Shown here: positions 16,032 to 23,980 of the stretch, in pieces
Position numbering within the stretch: the first letter of the stretch is position 1
How the letters are laid out: each line of letters opens with the position of its first letter
Assembly: GCA_949747905.1 (NCBI GenBank)
Contig: CATKEF010000049.1
Span: forward strand, 1-34,447
Source: an uncultured Eubacteriales bacterium
Lineage (GTDB): Bacteria; Bacillota; Clostridia; Christensenellales; Borkfalkiaceae
Reading direction: 5' to 3'
DNA: 34,447 bases
Translations under genes and position numbers: made by a program
The notes under the pieces: model-generated
Seen by the model: only the letters and a program-made list of their open reading frames with translations
What the model was told of the DNA's origin: nothing
The model's database searches: none

Positions 16032-16817
16032 TCAATTTTTAAAATTCACGGAAACCGAACCGGCGTTGACTTCTACATTTATTTTTTTGTCGGTTGCGCC
16101 CGTATGGTCGGAAATATTGCAAGAGCCTGCGTTTTTGTCGACGGTGACGGTGTAGTCGTTTTCGTTGCCGTTTATATCCGCGTTCAGGCTGCCTGCGTTT
16201 ACTTTGAGATTAACTGAGGCGCTTGTCAAATTTTTAAAGTCGGCGGACCCGGCGTTTACCTCCGTACGGAATTCTCCGCAAATTATATTTTCTGCGTAAA
16301 GGGCTCCCGCGTTTACATAGCAGTCGAACTTTTCGCTTTCGATTTTGCCTAAGTCGATTTTGCCGGCATTCATCTTTATATCTACTTTGCCGAAACCGCC
16401 GTCGTGTATTTTCAAAGTTCCCGCGTTTAAAATTATATCCAAATCGATAACCGAACCGTTCGGAATATATATCCTTGCGGTCGGAACTTTTAAAAACCAC
16501 CAGAGACTGAAATCGTACCAATGGCGTTTGCCGGATATGACACTCAGTTTTCCGTCTGCTTCTTTAACTTCGGTTTTATAAACTTTGCTTGTCGGGTATT
16601 CCACGCGTATTTTGTCGCCGTCGTAGAATACAGTTTCCACGTCTCCTGCGGAATAGTCCAGGTGCAGAGAAGTGATTTGCGATTGACTTTCGAATTCCAT
16701 AGATTCCCAGTCCGTTTTCAATGTCCAACCGTTGAGCCCGAGGGCAACGAGAAGAATTGCCACGCCGAAAATTATTATTACGATGCCTGCTGCGAGAGAT
16801 TTACCGAGTCCTTTCAT
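16032..16817 (-). CDS. DUF4097 (putative adhesin-type beta-helix) membrane protein
   Basis: A 261-residue protein with a single N-terminal transmembrane segment (about 9-31) and an extracellular domain of DUF4097 type. From about residue 130 the chain is a repeating beta-solenoid: the phrase N-A-G recurs at roughly 18-22-residue intervals (LNAGTLKI, MNAGKIDL, VNAGALYA, VNAGSADF, VNAGSLNA, KNAGSCNI, VNAGSVSV). It is the third gene of a PadR / HAAS-DUF1700 / DUF4097 operon common in Firmicutes, and its ATG directly abuts the stop of the preceding gene. The function of this class is not established; a cell-envelope role is an inference. Confidence 0.8.
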   Translation of the reverse strand: MKGLGKSLAAGIVIIIFGVAILLVALGLNGWTLKTDWESMEFESQSQITSLHLDYSAGDVETVFYDGDKIRVEYPTSKVYKTEVKEADGKLSVISGKRHWYDFSLWWFLKVPTARIYIPNGSVIDLDIILNAGTLKIHDGGFGKVDIKMNAGKIDLGKIESEKFDCYVNAGALYAENIICGEFRTEVNAGSADFKNLTSASVNLKVNAGSLNADINGNENDYTVTVDKNAGSCNISDHTGATDKKINVEVNAGSVSVNFKN

Positions 16818-17534
16818 TTAGTATGCCTCCCTGCCCGAAAAGAGCGACTTAACCCAGGCAAACAGCCTGCGGAACAATTTCCACATAAGTTTTACAAGAC
16901 TTATAAAAAGAGGAATCAGGATTACGCTTACGCCGAATATAATCAAACCTATTCCAAGCTGTACGGCTCCGAGAATTAGTTCGCCGCCAATCATCGCACC
17001 TATGCCGGCGCCCATCGTCGCAACGGCAGACACAAGCAGAGCGAACGGGGCGGTGAATAAGCCTATAGTAATTCCTATCATGCCCATTATAATTCCGAAG
17101 AGCGGAATGCAGAAGACTATACATAAAAGTACAAACACCCAGGTGTAATCTTCTTTTATTCGACTGCGGCGTCCGGTTGCGTCGTAGTAATCGTCGCGTT
17201 CCCGCCTTGTTTCTCTGCGGCGTTCTTCGCGTTCTTCCCGTCTCGATTCTCTGCGCATTTCTTTTTCCCGTCGTCTTTCCCGTTTTGAGTTATAGTCTCT
17301 TTCGGGTTCGTCGAAATAGATATCGTCGGAACCTCCCGAACGTTTTTCTTCTAAAATTCTTCTTGCAGCATCATAGGGCGCGCCGAAATCTTCTATTATT
17401 TCGCGTTCCGAATATCCCGCGTCCCGCCTGTCGGCATAAGCCTCCGCATAGTAGTCGAGAACTCTGCGCCGTTCGCTTTCGGAAACGCTCAAAAGATTTG
17501 ATTTCAATTCGTCGCGCCATTCGTTATAGGTCAT
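16818..17534 (-). CDS. HAAS/DUF1700 family membrane protein
   Basis: A 238-residue protein. Residues 1-65 form the HAAS domain (MTYNEWRDELKSNL, DYYAEAYADRRDAGYSE, EIIEDFGAP), a helical module typical of proteins encoded beside PadR regulators. About 75-125 is an extreme Arg/Glu-rich charged segment. The C-terminal half contains glycine-rich hydrophobic stretches forming three to four transmembrane helices (about 130-220). It overlaps the PadR gene by 4 bp. HAAS proteins are thought to sense or relay signals with PadR partners, but the mechanism is unknown. Confidence 0.85.
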   Translation of the reverse strand: MTYNEWRDELKSNLLSVSESERRRVLDYYAEAYADRRDAGYSEREIIEDFGAPYDAARRILEEKRSGGSDDIYFDEPERDYNSKRERRREKEMRRESRREEREERRRETRRERDDYYDATGRRSRIKEDYTWVFVLLCIVFCIPLFGIIMGMIGITIGLFTAPFALLVSAVATMGAGIGAMIGGELILGAVQLGIGLIIFGVSVILIPLFISLVKLMWKLFRRLFAWVKSLFSGREAY

Positions 17535-17842
17535 ATTCTCCCTCCGAAAATCTTTTTATAAATTACGTTAATTTCCTGAAAATCGCTTCTGCCGGATAAT
17601 AATTTTTTAAGCCCGATATTGGTTATTTTATAGTATCTGCGCAATCGTCCGCTGTATTCGGCCGTGCGCGTCGTCAGATACCCGCCCGCTTCCAACCTTT
17701 TTAAAATAGGGTAGAGGGTGCTTTCGGAAATTTCGATAACCCCTTCGAGGTCGCTTATTATTTTATATCCGTAACTTTCGCCTTTGCTCACGGCGTAAAG
17801 CACGCATACGTCCAATATTCCTTTTTTAAGTTGACTGTCCAT
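17531..17842 (-). CDS. PadR family transcriptional regulator
   Basis: A 103-residue winged-helix repressor starting MDSQLKKGILDVCVLYAV, the classic N-terminus of PadR regulators paired with HAAS proteins. The motifs SYGYKIISDL, SESTLYPILKRLEAGGYL and RYYKITNIG are the recognition helix and wing. The frame is open to 17893, but the earlier ATGs lie inside the promoter, so the start is 17842, preceded by GGGGT. The promoter contains an inverted repeat overlapping its -10 box, so negative autoregulation of the three-gene operon is likely. Confidence 0.9.
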   Translation of the reverse strand: MDSQLKKGILDVCVLYAVSKGESYGYKIISDLEGVIEISESTLYPILKRLEAGGYLTTRTAEYSGRLRRYYKITNIGLKKLLSGRSDFQEINVIYKKIFGGRI

Positions 17843-17863
17843 GCAATACCCCGCTTCGTCTAA

Positions 17864-17882
17864 TACTATACAATGCATAGTA
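17864..17882. promoter_or_regulatory. Operator-like palindrome in the padR promoter
   Basis: TACTAT and ATAGTA form 6-bp inverted arms separated by 7 bp (ACAATGC). The palindrome covers the -10 box and part of the spacer of the padR promoter. This size and position suit a PadR dimer; the binding is inferred. Confidence 0.55.
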
Positions 17883-17893
17883 ATGTTTGTCAA
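17865..17893 (-). promoter_or_regulatory. Strong sigma-A-type promoter of the padR operon
   Basis: On the minus strand a perfect TTGACA, a 17-bp spacer and TATAGT, preceded by an A-rich tract that may act as an UP element. Confidence 0.85.
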
Positions 17894-17996
17894 GTGTTTT
17901 TTTAATTTTTTTTAAACAATTTATCTTGCGGGCAGAAGTGTATGACGATGTTTGTAAACGCTATGGTTGTTTTAAACTGCGGGGCGGGTCTTTCTT

Positions 17997-18048
17997 GTCA
18001 TGTTGAGCGTAAGCGAAACATCAGATTCCTCGCTGTGCTCGGAATGAC
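17997..18048. repeat. Palindromic intergenic element, full copy (52 bp)
   Basis: The left arm is GTCATGTTGAGCGTAAGCGA and the right arm is TCGCTGTGCTCGGAATGAC, with GATTCC near the centre. The arms pair over most of their length, with mismatches. Confidence 0.75.
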
Positions 18049-18158
18049 ATGGAAAGGCTGCGCTCGGGATGACATGGAGAGACCTTGCTTGTAAGGACAA
18101 ACCTCTTAACTTTGCTATTCGGAATGATGTACACCTATCACCGTGATGACGTACACCT

Positions 18159-18210
18159 GTCGCCCTGAGGCTTGCCGAAGGGGCGGGTTCCTCGCTGTGC
18201 TCGGAATGAC
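18159..18210. repeat. Palindromic intergenic element, full copy (52 bp)
   Basis: The left arm is GTCGCCCTGAGGCTTGCCGA. The right half matches the copy at 17997 exactly over CCTCGCTGTGCTCGGAATGAC minus its first base, so the two copies are closely related. Confidence 0.75.
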
Positions 18211-18420
18211 AGCTATCAGTCGCCGCTACTCTCGGAATGACGGGGAAGACTTGTTTAGAACGACTGAGAAAGGCTTTGCGCGGAATGATATAAAGTGTCG
18301 AAATGACGTTAAACCGTCACCGGTTTTCTTTGTCGCCCCGAAACATTCCTCCACTGTCACCGCGAGAGCAGAACCCGGTCGCCACACTGAGTGCTCTACT
18401 GTCCTCCTGAGCGTTCTACT

Positions 18421-18467
18421 GTCACCACGAGCGAAAGGGAGGGGTCCATCACTATGTTCGGGATGAC
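18421..18467. repeat. Palindromic intergenic element, full copy (47 bp)
   Basis: The left arm is GTCACCACGAGCGAAAGGGA and the right arm ends in GTTCGGGATGAC. It is more diverged than its neighbours and lies within a run of single-arm repeats. Confidence 0.6.
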
Positions 18468-18608
18468 AAGAAAGCGCTATGGAAGGCAAGAAAGCGTAAT
18501 GGAAGACGATAAAGCGCTCGGTTTGACGGAAAAACTGCACGCACAAAAATAAAGCGCGCGGGACGACGGGAAACAGCGCAATTCTATTAAAAACACGCAG
18601 TTGCGGCA

Positions 18609-18638
18609 GGTATTTTTAATAATTAATTACTGATAATA
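18609..18638 (+). promoter_or_regulatory. Possible sigma-G-like promoter of gerA
   Basis: GATAATA at 18632-18638 resembles the sigma-G -10 consensus CATAMTA, with GGTATT 17 bp upstream as a weak -35. Germinant receptor operons are forespore sigma-G genes in B. subtilis. The AT-rich context makes this tentative. Confidence 0.3.
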
Positions 18639-18643
18639 TTTTT

Positions 18644-20083
18644 ATGGTTACATTGGAAAAAAATATTAAAGCCGTTAAAAGCGTGTTGTCGTCACAGGAC
18701 GTGCTCGTTTTCGAATTCAAGTCCGAAAATGGTAAAAAGTTTGCGGCTGTCTATGCGGACGGCATAGCGGACAAACAACTTCTCGGAGAATTGGTCGTTA
18801 AACCTCTTCGCGTCGTTGAGAAAGACGCGGGGCTCGAAGAGGTAAAACAGCTTCTTGCTTCGCCCGAAGTTAAAGATTGTTCGGATACGAAAGACGGCAT
18901 AAAGGAAATTTCCGACGGCAACGCCGTTCTTTTCGTGGACGGCGAAAAAGACTTTTTTATAATAGGTCTTAAAAAGCCGCCGGTACGAGCCGTTGCGGAA
19001 CCGCCCACGCAGATTTCCGTTAAAGGCCCCCGCGAAGGGTTTATCGAGGATGTCAAAACAAACCTCGGTCTTGTAAGAAAGCGTTTAAAAAGTGATAAAC
19101 TTCAAATTAAGACGATAAAAGTGGGAGAACAGTCGGAAACGGCGGTTTCTTTGGTATATATAGACGGAATTTGTCCCGAAGGTCTGCCCGAAAGAATAGA
19201 AAAAGAGATAGTCGATAAAAAAATCGATGTCGTGCCGGATTCTTCTTATGTATCTCAGTTTATAGCAAAGAAGCCGAGGTCGCTGTTCAAGCGTTGCGGA
19301 ACAAGCGAAAAGCCGGATATTTTCTGCGCAAAGGTTTCGGAAGGAAGAGTGGGAATAATAGTGGACGGTTCGCCTATAGCGCTCACCGTTCCTTATATGA
19401 TAGTGGAAGATTTTCAGTCGGCGGAAGATTATTACATTACATCTTACCGTTCGACTACTTTGAGACTTCTGAGGATACTCTCCGTAATTATAGGAATAAT
19501 GCTTCCCGCGCTTTATATTTCCGCACAACTTTTTAAAATTCAGATAATTCCCTTTCAACTGCTTCTTAAAATATCGAGTTCCGTTTCGGGGCTGCCGCTT
19601 TCTCCGAGCGTGGAAATGTTTTTAACGCTGTTTGTTCTGGAAGTGTTAAACGAAGCGTCTATCAGAATGCCGAAATATGTGGGTTTGGCTCTTTCGGTAG
19701 TGGGGGCGTTGGTGCTCGGAGATACTGCCGTCAAGGCGGGAATCATTTCGACTCCGGCGATAATTATAGTAGCTTTTTCCGCTATCTGTCTGTATACGGT
19801 TCCCAACCTTGTGGAAACCACTACTACGTTGCGGTGGCTGTTTCTTATAATAGCGGGAAGCGTGGGACCCTTCGGCGCGGTTGTTTTTATCGCTTTTCTG
19901 ATTGCTTATTTAGTCACCGAGCAGGATTACGGCGTGCCCGTACTTGCTCCGTTCGCGCCGCTTATAAAGAACGATTTGTATGACAGTATGGTCAAGGCTA
20001 ATATGTTTACACTCAAAAACCGTCCCGAAGTGTTCGGAGCGAAAAACAAAAAGAGGCTTAAAAAAAATGAAAATCAGCGTTAG
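18644..20083 (+). CDS. Spore germination protein, GerA (GerAA) family
   Basis: A 479-residue subunit A of a germinant receptor located in the spore inner membrane. The N-terminal soluble region (1-265) contains two subdomains, including the family phrase GSPIALTVPYM near 246-256. It is followed by FQSAEDYY and a membrane domain with about five hydrophobic segments (about 280-450) bearing PSVEMFLTLFVLEVLNEAS-like and NLVETTTTLRW motifs. In the family, A, B and C subunits act together to trigger germination on nutrient binding. There is no Shine-Dalgarno site. A TGATAATA element lies six bases before the ATG. The gene overlaps gerB by 17 bp. Confidence 0.93.
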   Translation: MVTLEKNIKAVKSVLSSQDVLVFEFKSENGKKFAAVYADGIADKQLLGELVVKPLRVVEKDAGLEEVKQLLASPEVKDCSDTKDGIKEISDGNAVLFVDGEKDFFIIGLKKPPVRAVAEPPTQISVKGPREGFIEDVKTNLGLVRKRLKSDKLQIKTIKVGEQSETAVSLVYIDGICPEGLPERIEKEIVDKKIDVVPDSSYVSQFIAKKPRSLFKRCGTSEKPDIFCAKVSEGRVGIIVDGSPIALTVPYMIVEDFQSAEDYYITSYRSTTLRLLRILSVIIGIMLPALYISAQLFKIQIIPFQLLLKISSSVSGLPLSPSVEMFLTLFVLEVLNEASIRMPKYVGLALSVVGALVLGDTAVKAGIISTPAIIIVAFSAICLYTVPNLVETTTTLRWLFLIIAGSVGPFGAVVFIAFLIAYLVTEQDYGVPVLAPFAPLIKNDLYDSMVKANMFTLKNRPEVFGAKNKKRLKKNENQR

Positions 20084-21128
20084 ACAGATTTGTTTTATAT
20101 TAATTGCTTATACGGCGGCGACAAGGCTTCTTCTTTATCCTTCCGAGCTTGTAAATATAAGCGGAAGAAATTATATCTTTTCCGCGTTGATAGATTTTAT
20201 AATTCAGGGAGTGGTAATCTGGGCTGTAGCCTATCTTTGTTCGCGAACGGATAAGAGTTTTTACACTCTGCTTGCCGATACTTTCGGCGATATTTTCGCA
20301 CGTGTTGTATACGGTCTTTTCGCACTCTATTTTATGCTGGTGACGCTCGTTCCCGTATTCGAACAGAAACTTTACGTGCACGCTATATTTTACGACACGG
20401 TGCCGTCGCTATTGGTCTTTCTTCCGTTCTTCTTTTTCGCCGTTTACGCAGGCAGCAAGGGGTTTACAAATATCGGAAGAAGTGCCGATTTGTGCATGCC
20501 GATATTTCTCGGGTGCATAGCTTTTATCTTCGCTATGAGTATAGGCGAGGCGAAGTTCAGTAATCTTCTGCCCCTGTTGCAGATTCCGGCAAAGGAAATT
20601 CTGGGCGGGTCGATAGCGACGGCGTTCCGTTTCGTGGAGCCTTGCTGGCTTTTAATGTTCGCGGGCAGTTTCAAATACAAGAAGGGCGACGCGGCAAAAA
20701 TAACGCTTTCATATGCGGGCGGTGCTTTGATTGTTCTGTTGTTTCTTGCGGTATTTTACGGTGTTTACGGAGATATTACCGCATCGAGAAGTTTTGCCAT
20801 ATCTAAAACGTCGCTGTTTTTCCCCGCATTGGATACTCTCGGCAGAATTGATTTGATAGTTTTGTACATTCTCGAAATCGTAATGTTGTTTGCACTCGTT
20901 CTCAATATTCAGCTTGCGGTACATTGTTTTTCGCAATGTACGGGATATAAGGACAAATTCGTTATTTCAATGATAGTCAATGCTGTGTTTGCTGTGCTTT
21001 TGGTTGTATTCAATCATAATTATCACGCTATTTCACTCGTTTACTCGGGATGGTTATGGATAGCGACGGTAATTTTTACCATTTTAATACCGCTTCTGAG
21101 CTGGGCGCTCAAAAGGAGAGAAAAATGA
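20067..21128 (+). CDS. Spore germination permease, GerB (GerAB) family
   Basis: A 353-residue polytopic membrane protein of the amino acid-polyamine-organocation fold, with about ten hydrophobic segments. It is the germinant-binding subunit in characterised receptors. The start at 20067 (MKISVRQICFILIAY) is chosen over a longer open frame because an AGAGG ribosome site lies about 10 nt upstream and residues 1-20 align with the first helix of the family. It overlaps gerA by 17 bp and gerC by 4 bp. The ligand cannot be predicted from sequence. Confidence 0.9.
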   Translation: MKISVRQICFILIAYTAATRLLLYPSELVNISGRNYIFSALIDFIIQGVVIWAVAYLCSRTDKSFYTLLADTFGDIFARVVYGLFALYFMLVTLVPVFEQKLYVHAIFYDTVPSLLVFLPFFFFAVYAGSKGFTNIGRSADLCMPIFLGCIAFIFAMSIGEAKFSNLLPLLQIPAKEILGGSIATAFRFVEPCWLLMFAGSFKYKKGDAAKITLSYAGGALIVLLFLAVFYGVYGDITASRSFAISKTSLFFPALDTLGRIDLIVLYILEIVMLFALVLNIQLAVHCFSQCTGYKDKFVISMIVNAVFAVLLVVFNHNYHAISLVYSGWLWIATVIFTILIPLLSWALKRREK

Positions 21129-22396
21129 AAAGAAGGCTTTCCGTCATTTTTTATTGGGCCATGCTTGTCGCGCTTTTGGGACTGTTTTTTACAAACGATT
21201 TCGGGCTCGTCGACATTCATAAAACCGCTATCATAACGGCTGTCGGCGTCGACGTGGAAGAGGGCGAGGTTCAGGTTACGGCGGAAATCGCGTTTCCTCA
21301 ACCTTCGCAGAGCGGAGAAAATATAAAGTATTCCGAAGTTCAGGGTAGCGGGCTTACTATAGCCGACGCAATGAGCGAAATCAAAAACAAAACGGGATTT
21401 TATCCGCAGTTGCAGTTTTGCAGGCTCATAGTCATAGGCGACAGCTGCCGCGAACACGAACTTTTCAGGGTGCTCGGATGTTTTTACCGTAAAAATTATT
21501 CGGAGCTTACCGCTAACGTTGCGATGTGCAAAGGAAAGGCGTCGGAACTCCTTGCAACGAGTTCGCCCGTGAGCGATATGACTTCGGAATCCATTTTAAA
21601 AATTCTTTCGCCCGAAATCAAAAAATCGGGCAATGTTTCCGTCGTGAATTTAAAGGAAATCGCGGAAATGCAGTATTCGAGAAGTGCGGCGTGTTTTATG
21701 CCCTATATCGAACCCAACGTGCCGGGCACGTCCGAAAGCGGCGGCAACGGTGAAAACGTTGGCGGCGAAAGCGGCGGACAGTCGCAAGGCGGACAAGGAG
21801 GGCAGAGCGGCGGACAGTCTCAGGGCGGTGGTGGAGAAGGCGGTTCGCAGTCGCAAGGCGGAGCTTCGGGGCAAAGTCAGCAAGGAGAGCAGACGGAATT
21901 CACCGCGGCGCGCACTGCGGTTTTTGCGGACGGAATGTTCAAAACTTTTCTTGACGAAAAACAGACTCTTGCGCTCAATCTTTTAAAAGGCGACCTTGAC
22001 TTTGTGTCGCTCCCTTTCGATACGGAGGATAAGCATTACTCTTTCAGGTTGAAAAATACGGACGGCGGCATTGGACTGAAAATAGAAAACGGAGTGCCGA
22101 AAGTCAGCTTGAAGTTCAAGGCTAAAGCAAATGTTCAGGGGGCAAGGGAGATTGTAAACCCGTCCGATAATATAGACGACGACGTTGTTCCCGAAGCAGT
22201 TTTAAAAGCGGCGGAAGAGGAAGTTAAGGGACGTTTTATTAATCTTATGGACGTAAGCAGAAGGGAGCAGTGCGATTTTTTGGGGCTTAAGGATATACTT
22301 TTCAAGTTCAATTATAAATATTACGACGCCATGAACGCGGTGCTTTTAGACAGGGCGGAAGTTATGCCCGAAGTGAATATCGGAAGTATCAACTGA
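21125..22396 (+). CDS. Germinant receptor subunit C, Ger(x)C family, non-lipoprotein variant
   Basis: A 423-residue GerC-type protein. An N-terminal hydrophobic anchor (about 8-26) is followed by the family start HKTAIITAVGVDVEEG. The middle shows the typical GSGLTIADAMSEI and the C-terminal domain has AEEEVKGRFINLMDV. Two things are odd. First, the lipobox cysteine of nearly all GerC proteins (LTGCWD-like) is missing; the corresponding place reads FFTNDFGLVD. Second, residues 201-256 are a low-complexity Gly/Gln/Ser/Glu linker. The gene has a strong Shine-Dalgarno site (AAAGGAGAG) and overlaps gerB (ATGA), so all three receptor genes are cotranslated. Confidence 0.88.
   Translation: MKRRLSVIFYWAMLVALLGLFFTNDFGLVDIHKTAIITAVGVDVEEGEVQVTAEIAFPQPSQSGENIKYSEVQGSGLTIADAMSEIKNKTGFYPQLQFCRLIVIGDSCREHELFRVLGCFYRKNYSELTANVAMCKGKASELLATSSPVSDMTSESILKILSPEIKKSGNVSVVNLKEIAEMQYSRSAACFMPYIEPNVPGTSESGGNGENVGGESGGQSQGGQGGQSGGQSQGGGGEGGSQSQGGASGQSQQGEQTEFTAARTAVFADGMFKTFLDEKQTLALNLLKGDLDFVSLPFDTEDKHYSFRLKNTDGGIGLKIENGVPKVSLKFKAKANVQGAREIVNPSDNIDDDVVPEAVLKAAEEEVKGRFINLMDVSRREQCDFLGLKDILFKFNYKYYDAMNAVLLDRAEVMPEVNIGSIN
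21722..21892 (+). repeat. Low-complexity Gly/Gln/Ser coding repeat in gerC
   Basis: Imperfect reiterations of GGCGGACAGTCGCAAGGC-like units encode runs such as GGQSQGGQGG. It encodes residues 201-256, between the two globular parts of the GerC protein. Confidence 0.8.
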
Positions 22397-22409
22397 CGGG
22401 GAAAAACGT

Positions 22410-22438
22410 TTGCAAAACATTGCGGCATATGATAGAAT
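22410..22438 (+). promoter_or_regulatory. Promoter of trmB, predicted leaderless
   Basis: TTGCAA at 22410-22415, 17-bp spacer, TAGAAT at 22433-22438, then seven bases to the trmB ATG. The TTG that opens the longer reading frame is the -35 box itself. Confidence 0.7.
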
Positions 22439-22445
22439 GTGCTGT

Positions 22446-23120
22446 ATGAGAATGCACAGAAAATGTCATCTTGACGAGAGGTTGTCCGCCTGCGGCGATA
22501 TCGTTACGGTTGCCGATTTGAGCGACAAAAACATGAAGCGCGCTTCTTCCGTGAAAGAATTTTTGCCGCTTGCGGAAATATTCGGCAACAGTGGTCCCGT
22601 AGAGCTTGAAATCGGTTGCGGCAAAGGAAAGTTCGTCTGCGAAAAAGCGGCGGCAAATCCTCTGGTCAATTTCGTTGCGTGTGAAAAAATTTCCAACGTA
22701 ATTATAGAGGCGCTGGAGCGCACGAAAGCGGAGGGGCTTAAAAATATTTATTATCTGAATTGCGCCGCGGAAGTGCTCGAAAAATATCTTCCCGCAGGTT
22801 CGGTCAGCCGTATTTACCTCAATTTTTCCAATCCGCTGCCCAAAGAGGGATATAAAAGACAGCGCCTCACTCATCCGAGATTTCTGGAAATTTACAAACG
22901 GCTTTTGGTGCCCGGCGGAGAAATTATTCAGAAGACGGACAGCGAAGAATTTTTCGATTTTTCTTTAAAGTGCTTTGCCGAAGAAAATTTTTCAATCGTT
23001 TCGGTGTGCCGCGATTTGGCTGAAAGTCCCGTCGATGGCGACGTCGAGACGGAGCACGAACGCAGATTTAAGAGCGAGGGCAAGAAAATTTTCAGGGCGG
23101 TATTAAGGACACCTGTATGA
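22446..23120 (+). CDS. trmB: tRNA (guanine46-N7)-methyltransferase
   Basis: SAM-dependent methyltransferase of 224 residues acting on G46 of the tRNA variable loop. The start MRMHRKCHLDERLSAC matches the usual TrmB N-terminus (MRxRRK...), so the longer frame from 22410 is rejected. Motif I LEIGCGKGKFV and ACEKISNVI are intact, as are RLTHPRFLEIYKRLL and the C-terminal ETEHERRF. The usual NFSDPWPK motif reads NFSNPLPK, altering two conserved positions. No Shine-Dalgarno site is present. A following phosphoesterase gene overlaps it by 4 bp. Confidence 0.92.
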   Translation: MRMHRKCHLDERLSACGDIVTVADLSDKNMKRASSVKEFLPLAEIFGNSGPVELEIGCGKGKFVCEKAAANPLVNFVACEKISNVIIEALERTKAEGLKNIYYLNCAAEVLEKYLPAGSVSRIYLNFSNPLPKEGYKRQRLTHPRFLEIYKRLLVPGGEIIQKTDSEEFFDFSLKCFAEENFSIVSVCRDLAESPVDGDVETEHERRFKSEGKKIFRAVLRTPV

Positions 23121-23911
23121 TTTGGTTGTGGGTTATTTCGGGCATATGTGCGGGTTTACTGCTTATTTTCGGCTTTGTATGGATAAATAACAGCCTGCTT
23201 AAAACCACACGCTATACTTTGATTGCGGAAAATCTCGGAAGCGAACTTAAAATAGTTCATATTTCCGATTTGCACGGCAAGTCTTTCGGCAGATATAACG
23301 AAAAACTCGTTTCCGCAGTTATGAAAGCGGCACCCGACGTGATTGCGATTACGGGTGACGTCATACACAAGTACAGGGAAAAAGACAAGCGCGTTGCGCT
23401 CGGACTTGTAAGCGCGCTCAGCAATATAGCGCCTGTATTATACGTATCGGGAAATCACGAAATGAGAAGCAGGGAATACCGCGTGTTCAGACGTTCGCTG
23501 ATGGACGCCGGAGCCTGCGTTTTGGACGATTGCACCCGTGATATATGCGGAATAACGGTGGTCGGGCTGAATTGCGCGTCTTTGAAAAACAATACGGTAT
23601 TCGACATTATGCCCGAAAACGGCGTGAGGGTATTGCTTGCGCATATGCCGCATTACTTCGGTAAATATGCAGAAAGCGGATGTGAAATCGTTCTTAGCGG
23701 GCACGCTCACGGCGGGCAGTGGAGAATACCGTTTACGGGTATAGGCATATATGCGCCCGGTCAGGGAATGTTTCCCAAGCTCACTTCGGGTGTGCACGTA
23801 AAAGGCGATACCCGTATGGTCGTCTCGCGCGGGCTTGGAAATTCGAGATGTCCGCTAAGACTTTTCAACCGCCCGGAATTGGTCGTAATCGAACTTAAAG
23901 GTAAAAGTTAA
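23117..23911 (+). CDS. Membrane-anchored calcineurin-like metallophosphoesterase
   Basis: A 264-residue phosphoesterase with an N-terminal transmembrane segment (about 2-24). The complete dinuclear metal site is visible: HISDLHG, ITGDVIH, SGNHEM, LLAHMPHYF and LSGHAHGGQ. Family members of this layout (YkuE/YaeI-like) act at the outer face of the membrane, some on UDP-linked lipid A precursors, but the substrate here is unknown. Its ATG overlaps the trmB stop codon, so translation is coupled although the functions appear unrelated. A bidirectional terminator follows. Confidence 0.9.
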   Translation: MIWLWVISGICAGLLLIFGFVWINNSLLKTTRYTLIAENLGSELKIVHISDLHGKSFGRYNEKLVSAVMKAAPDVIAITGDVIHKYREKDKRVALGLVSALSNIAPVLYVSGNHEMRSREYRVFRRSLMDAGACVLDDCTRDICGITVVGLNCASLKNNTVFDIMPENGVRVLLAHMPHYFGKYAESGCEIVLSGHAHGGQWRIPFTGIGIYAPGQGMFPKLTSGVHVKGDTRMVVSRGLGNSRCPLRLFNRPELVVIELKGKS

Positions 23912-23927
23912 CTAGGATATCAAAATT

Positions 23928-23966
23928 AAACGCCCTCGCAGAACGGTGAGCTCTGCGAGGGCGTTT
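23928..23966. terminator. Bidirectional terminator between phosphoesterase and carbamoyltransferase genes
   Basis: A perfect 15-bp stem (23928-23942 with 23952-23966), 9-nt loop, with T-rich tails on both strands. It is placed to end both converging transcripts. Confidence 0.92.
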
Positions 23967-23980
23967 TGAATATTTATCGT

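Larger units (their letters stand above)
17894..18608. other. Large repeat-filled intergenic region
   Basis: The gap separates the divergent padR and gerA genes. It contains three complete palindromic elements (17997-18048, 18159-18210, 18421-18467), many single arms, and a ladder of degenerate arm repeats from about 18340 to 18560. Open frames on both strands follow the repeats and lack ribosome binding sites, so no gene is called. Confidence 0.65.

Noticed and set aside
18143..18546. Open frames of about 106 codons on both strands in the padR-gerA gap
   Set aside because: They consist of translated palindromic elements and have no start signals.
22410..22445. TTG start for trmB at 22410
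   Set aside because: The TTG is part of the -35 box, and the family N-terminus begins at the ATG at 22446.
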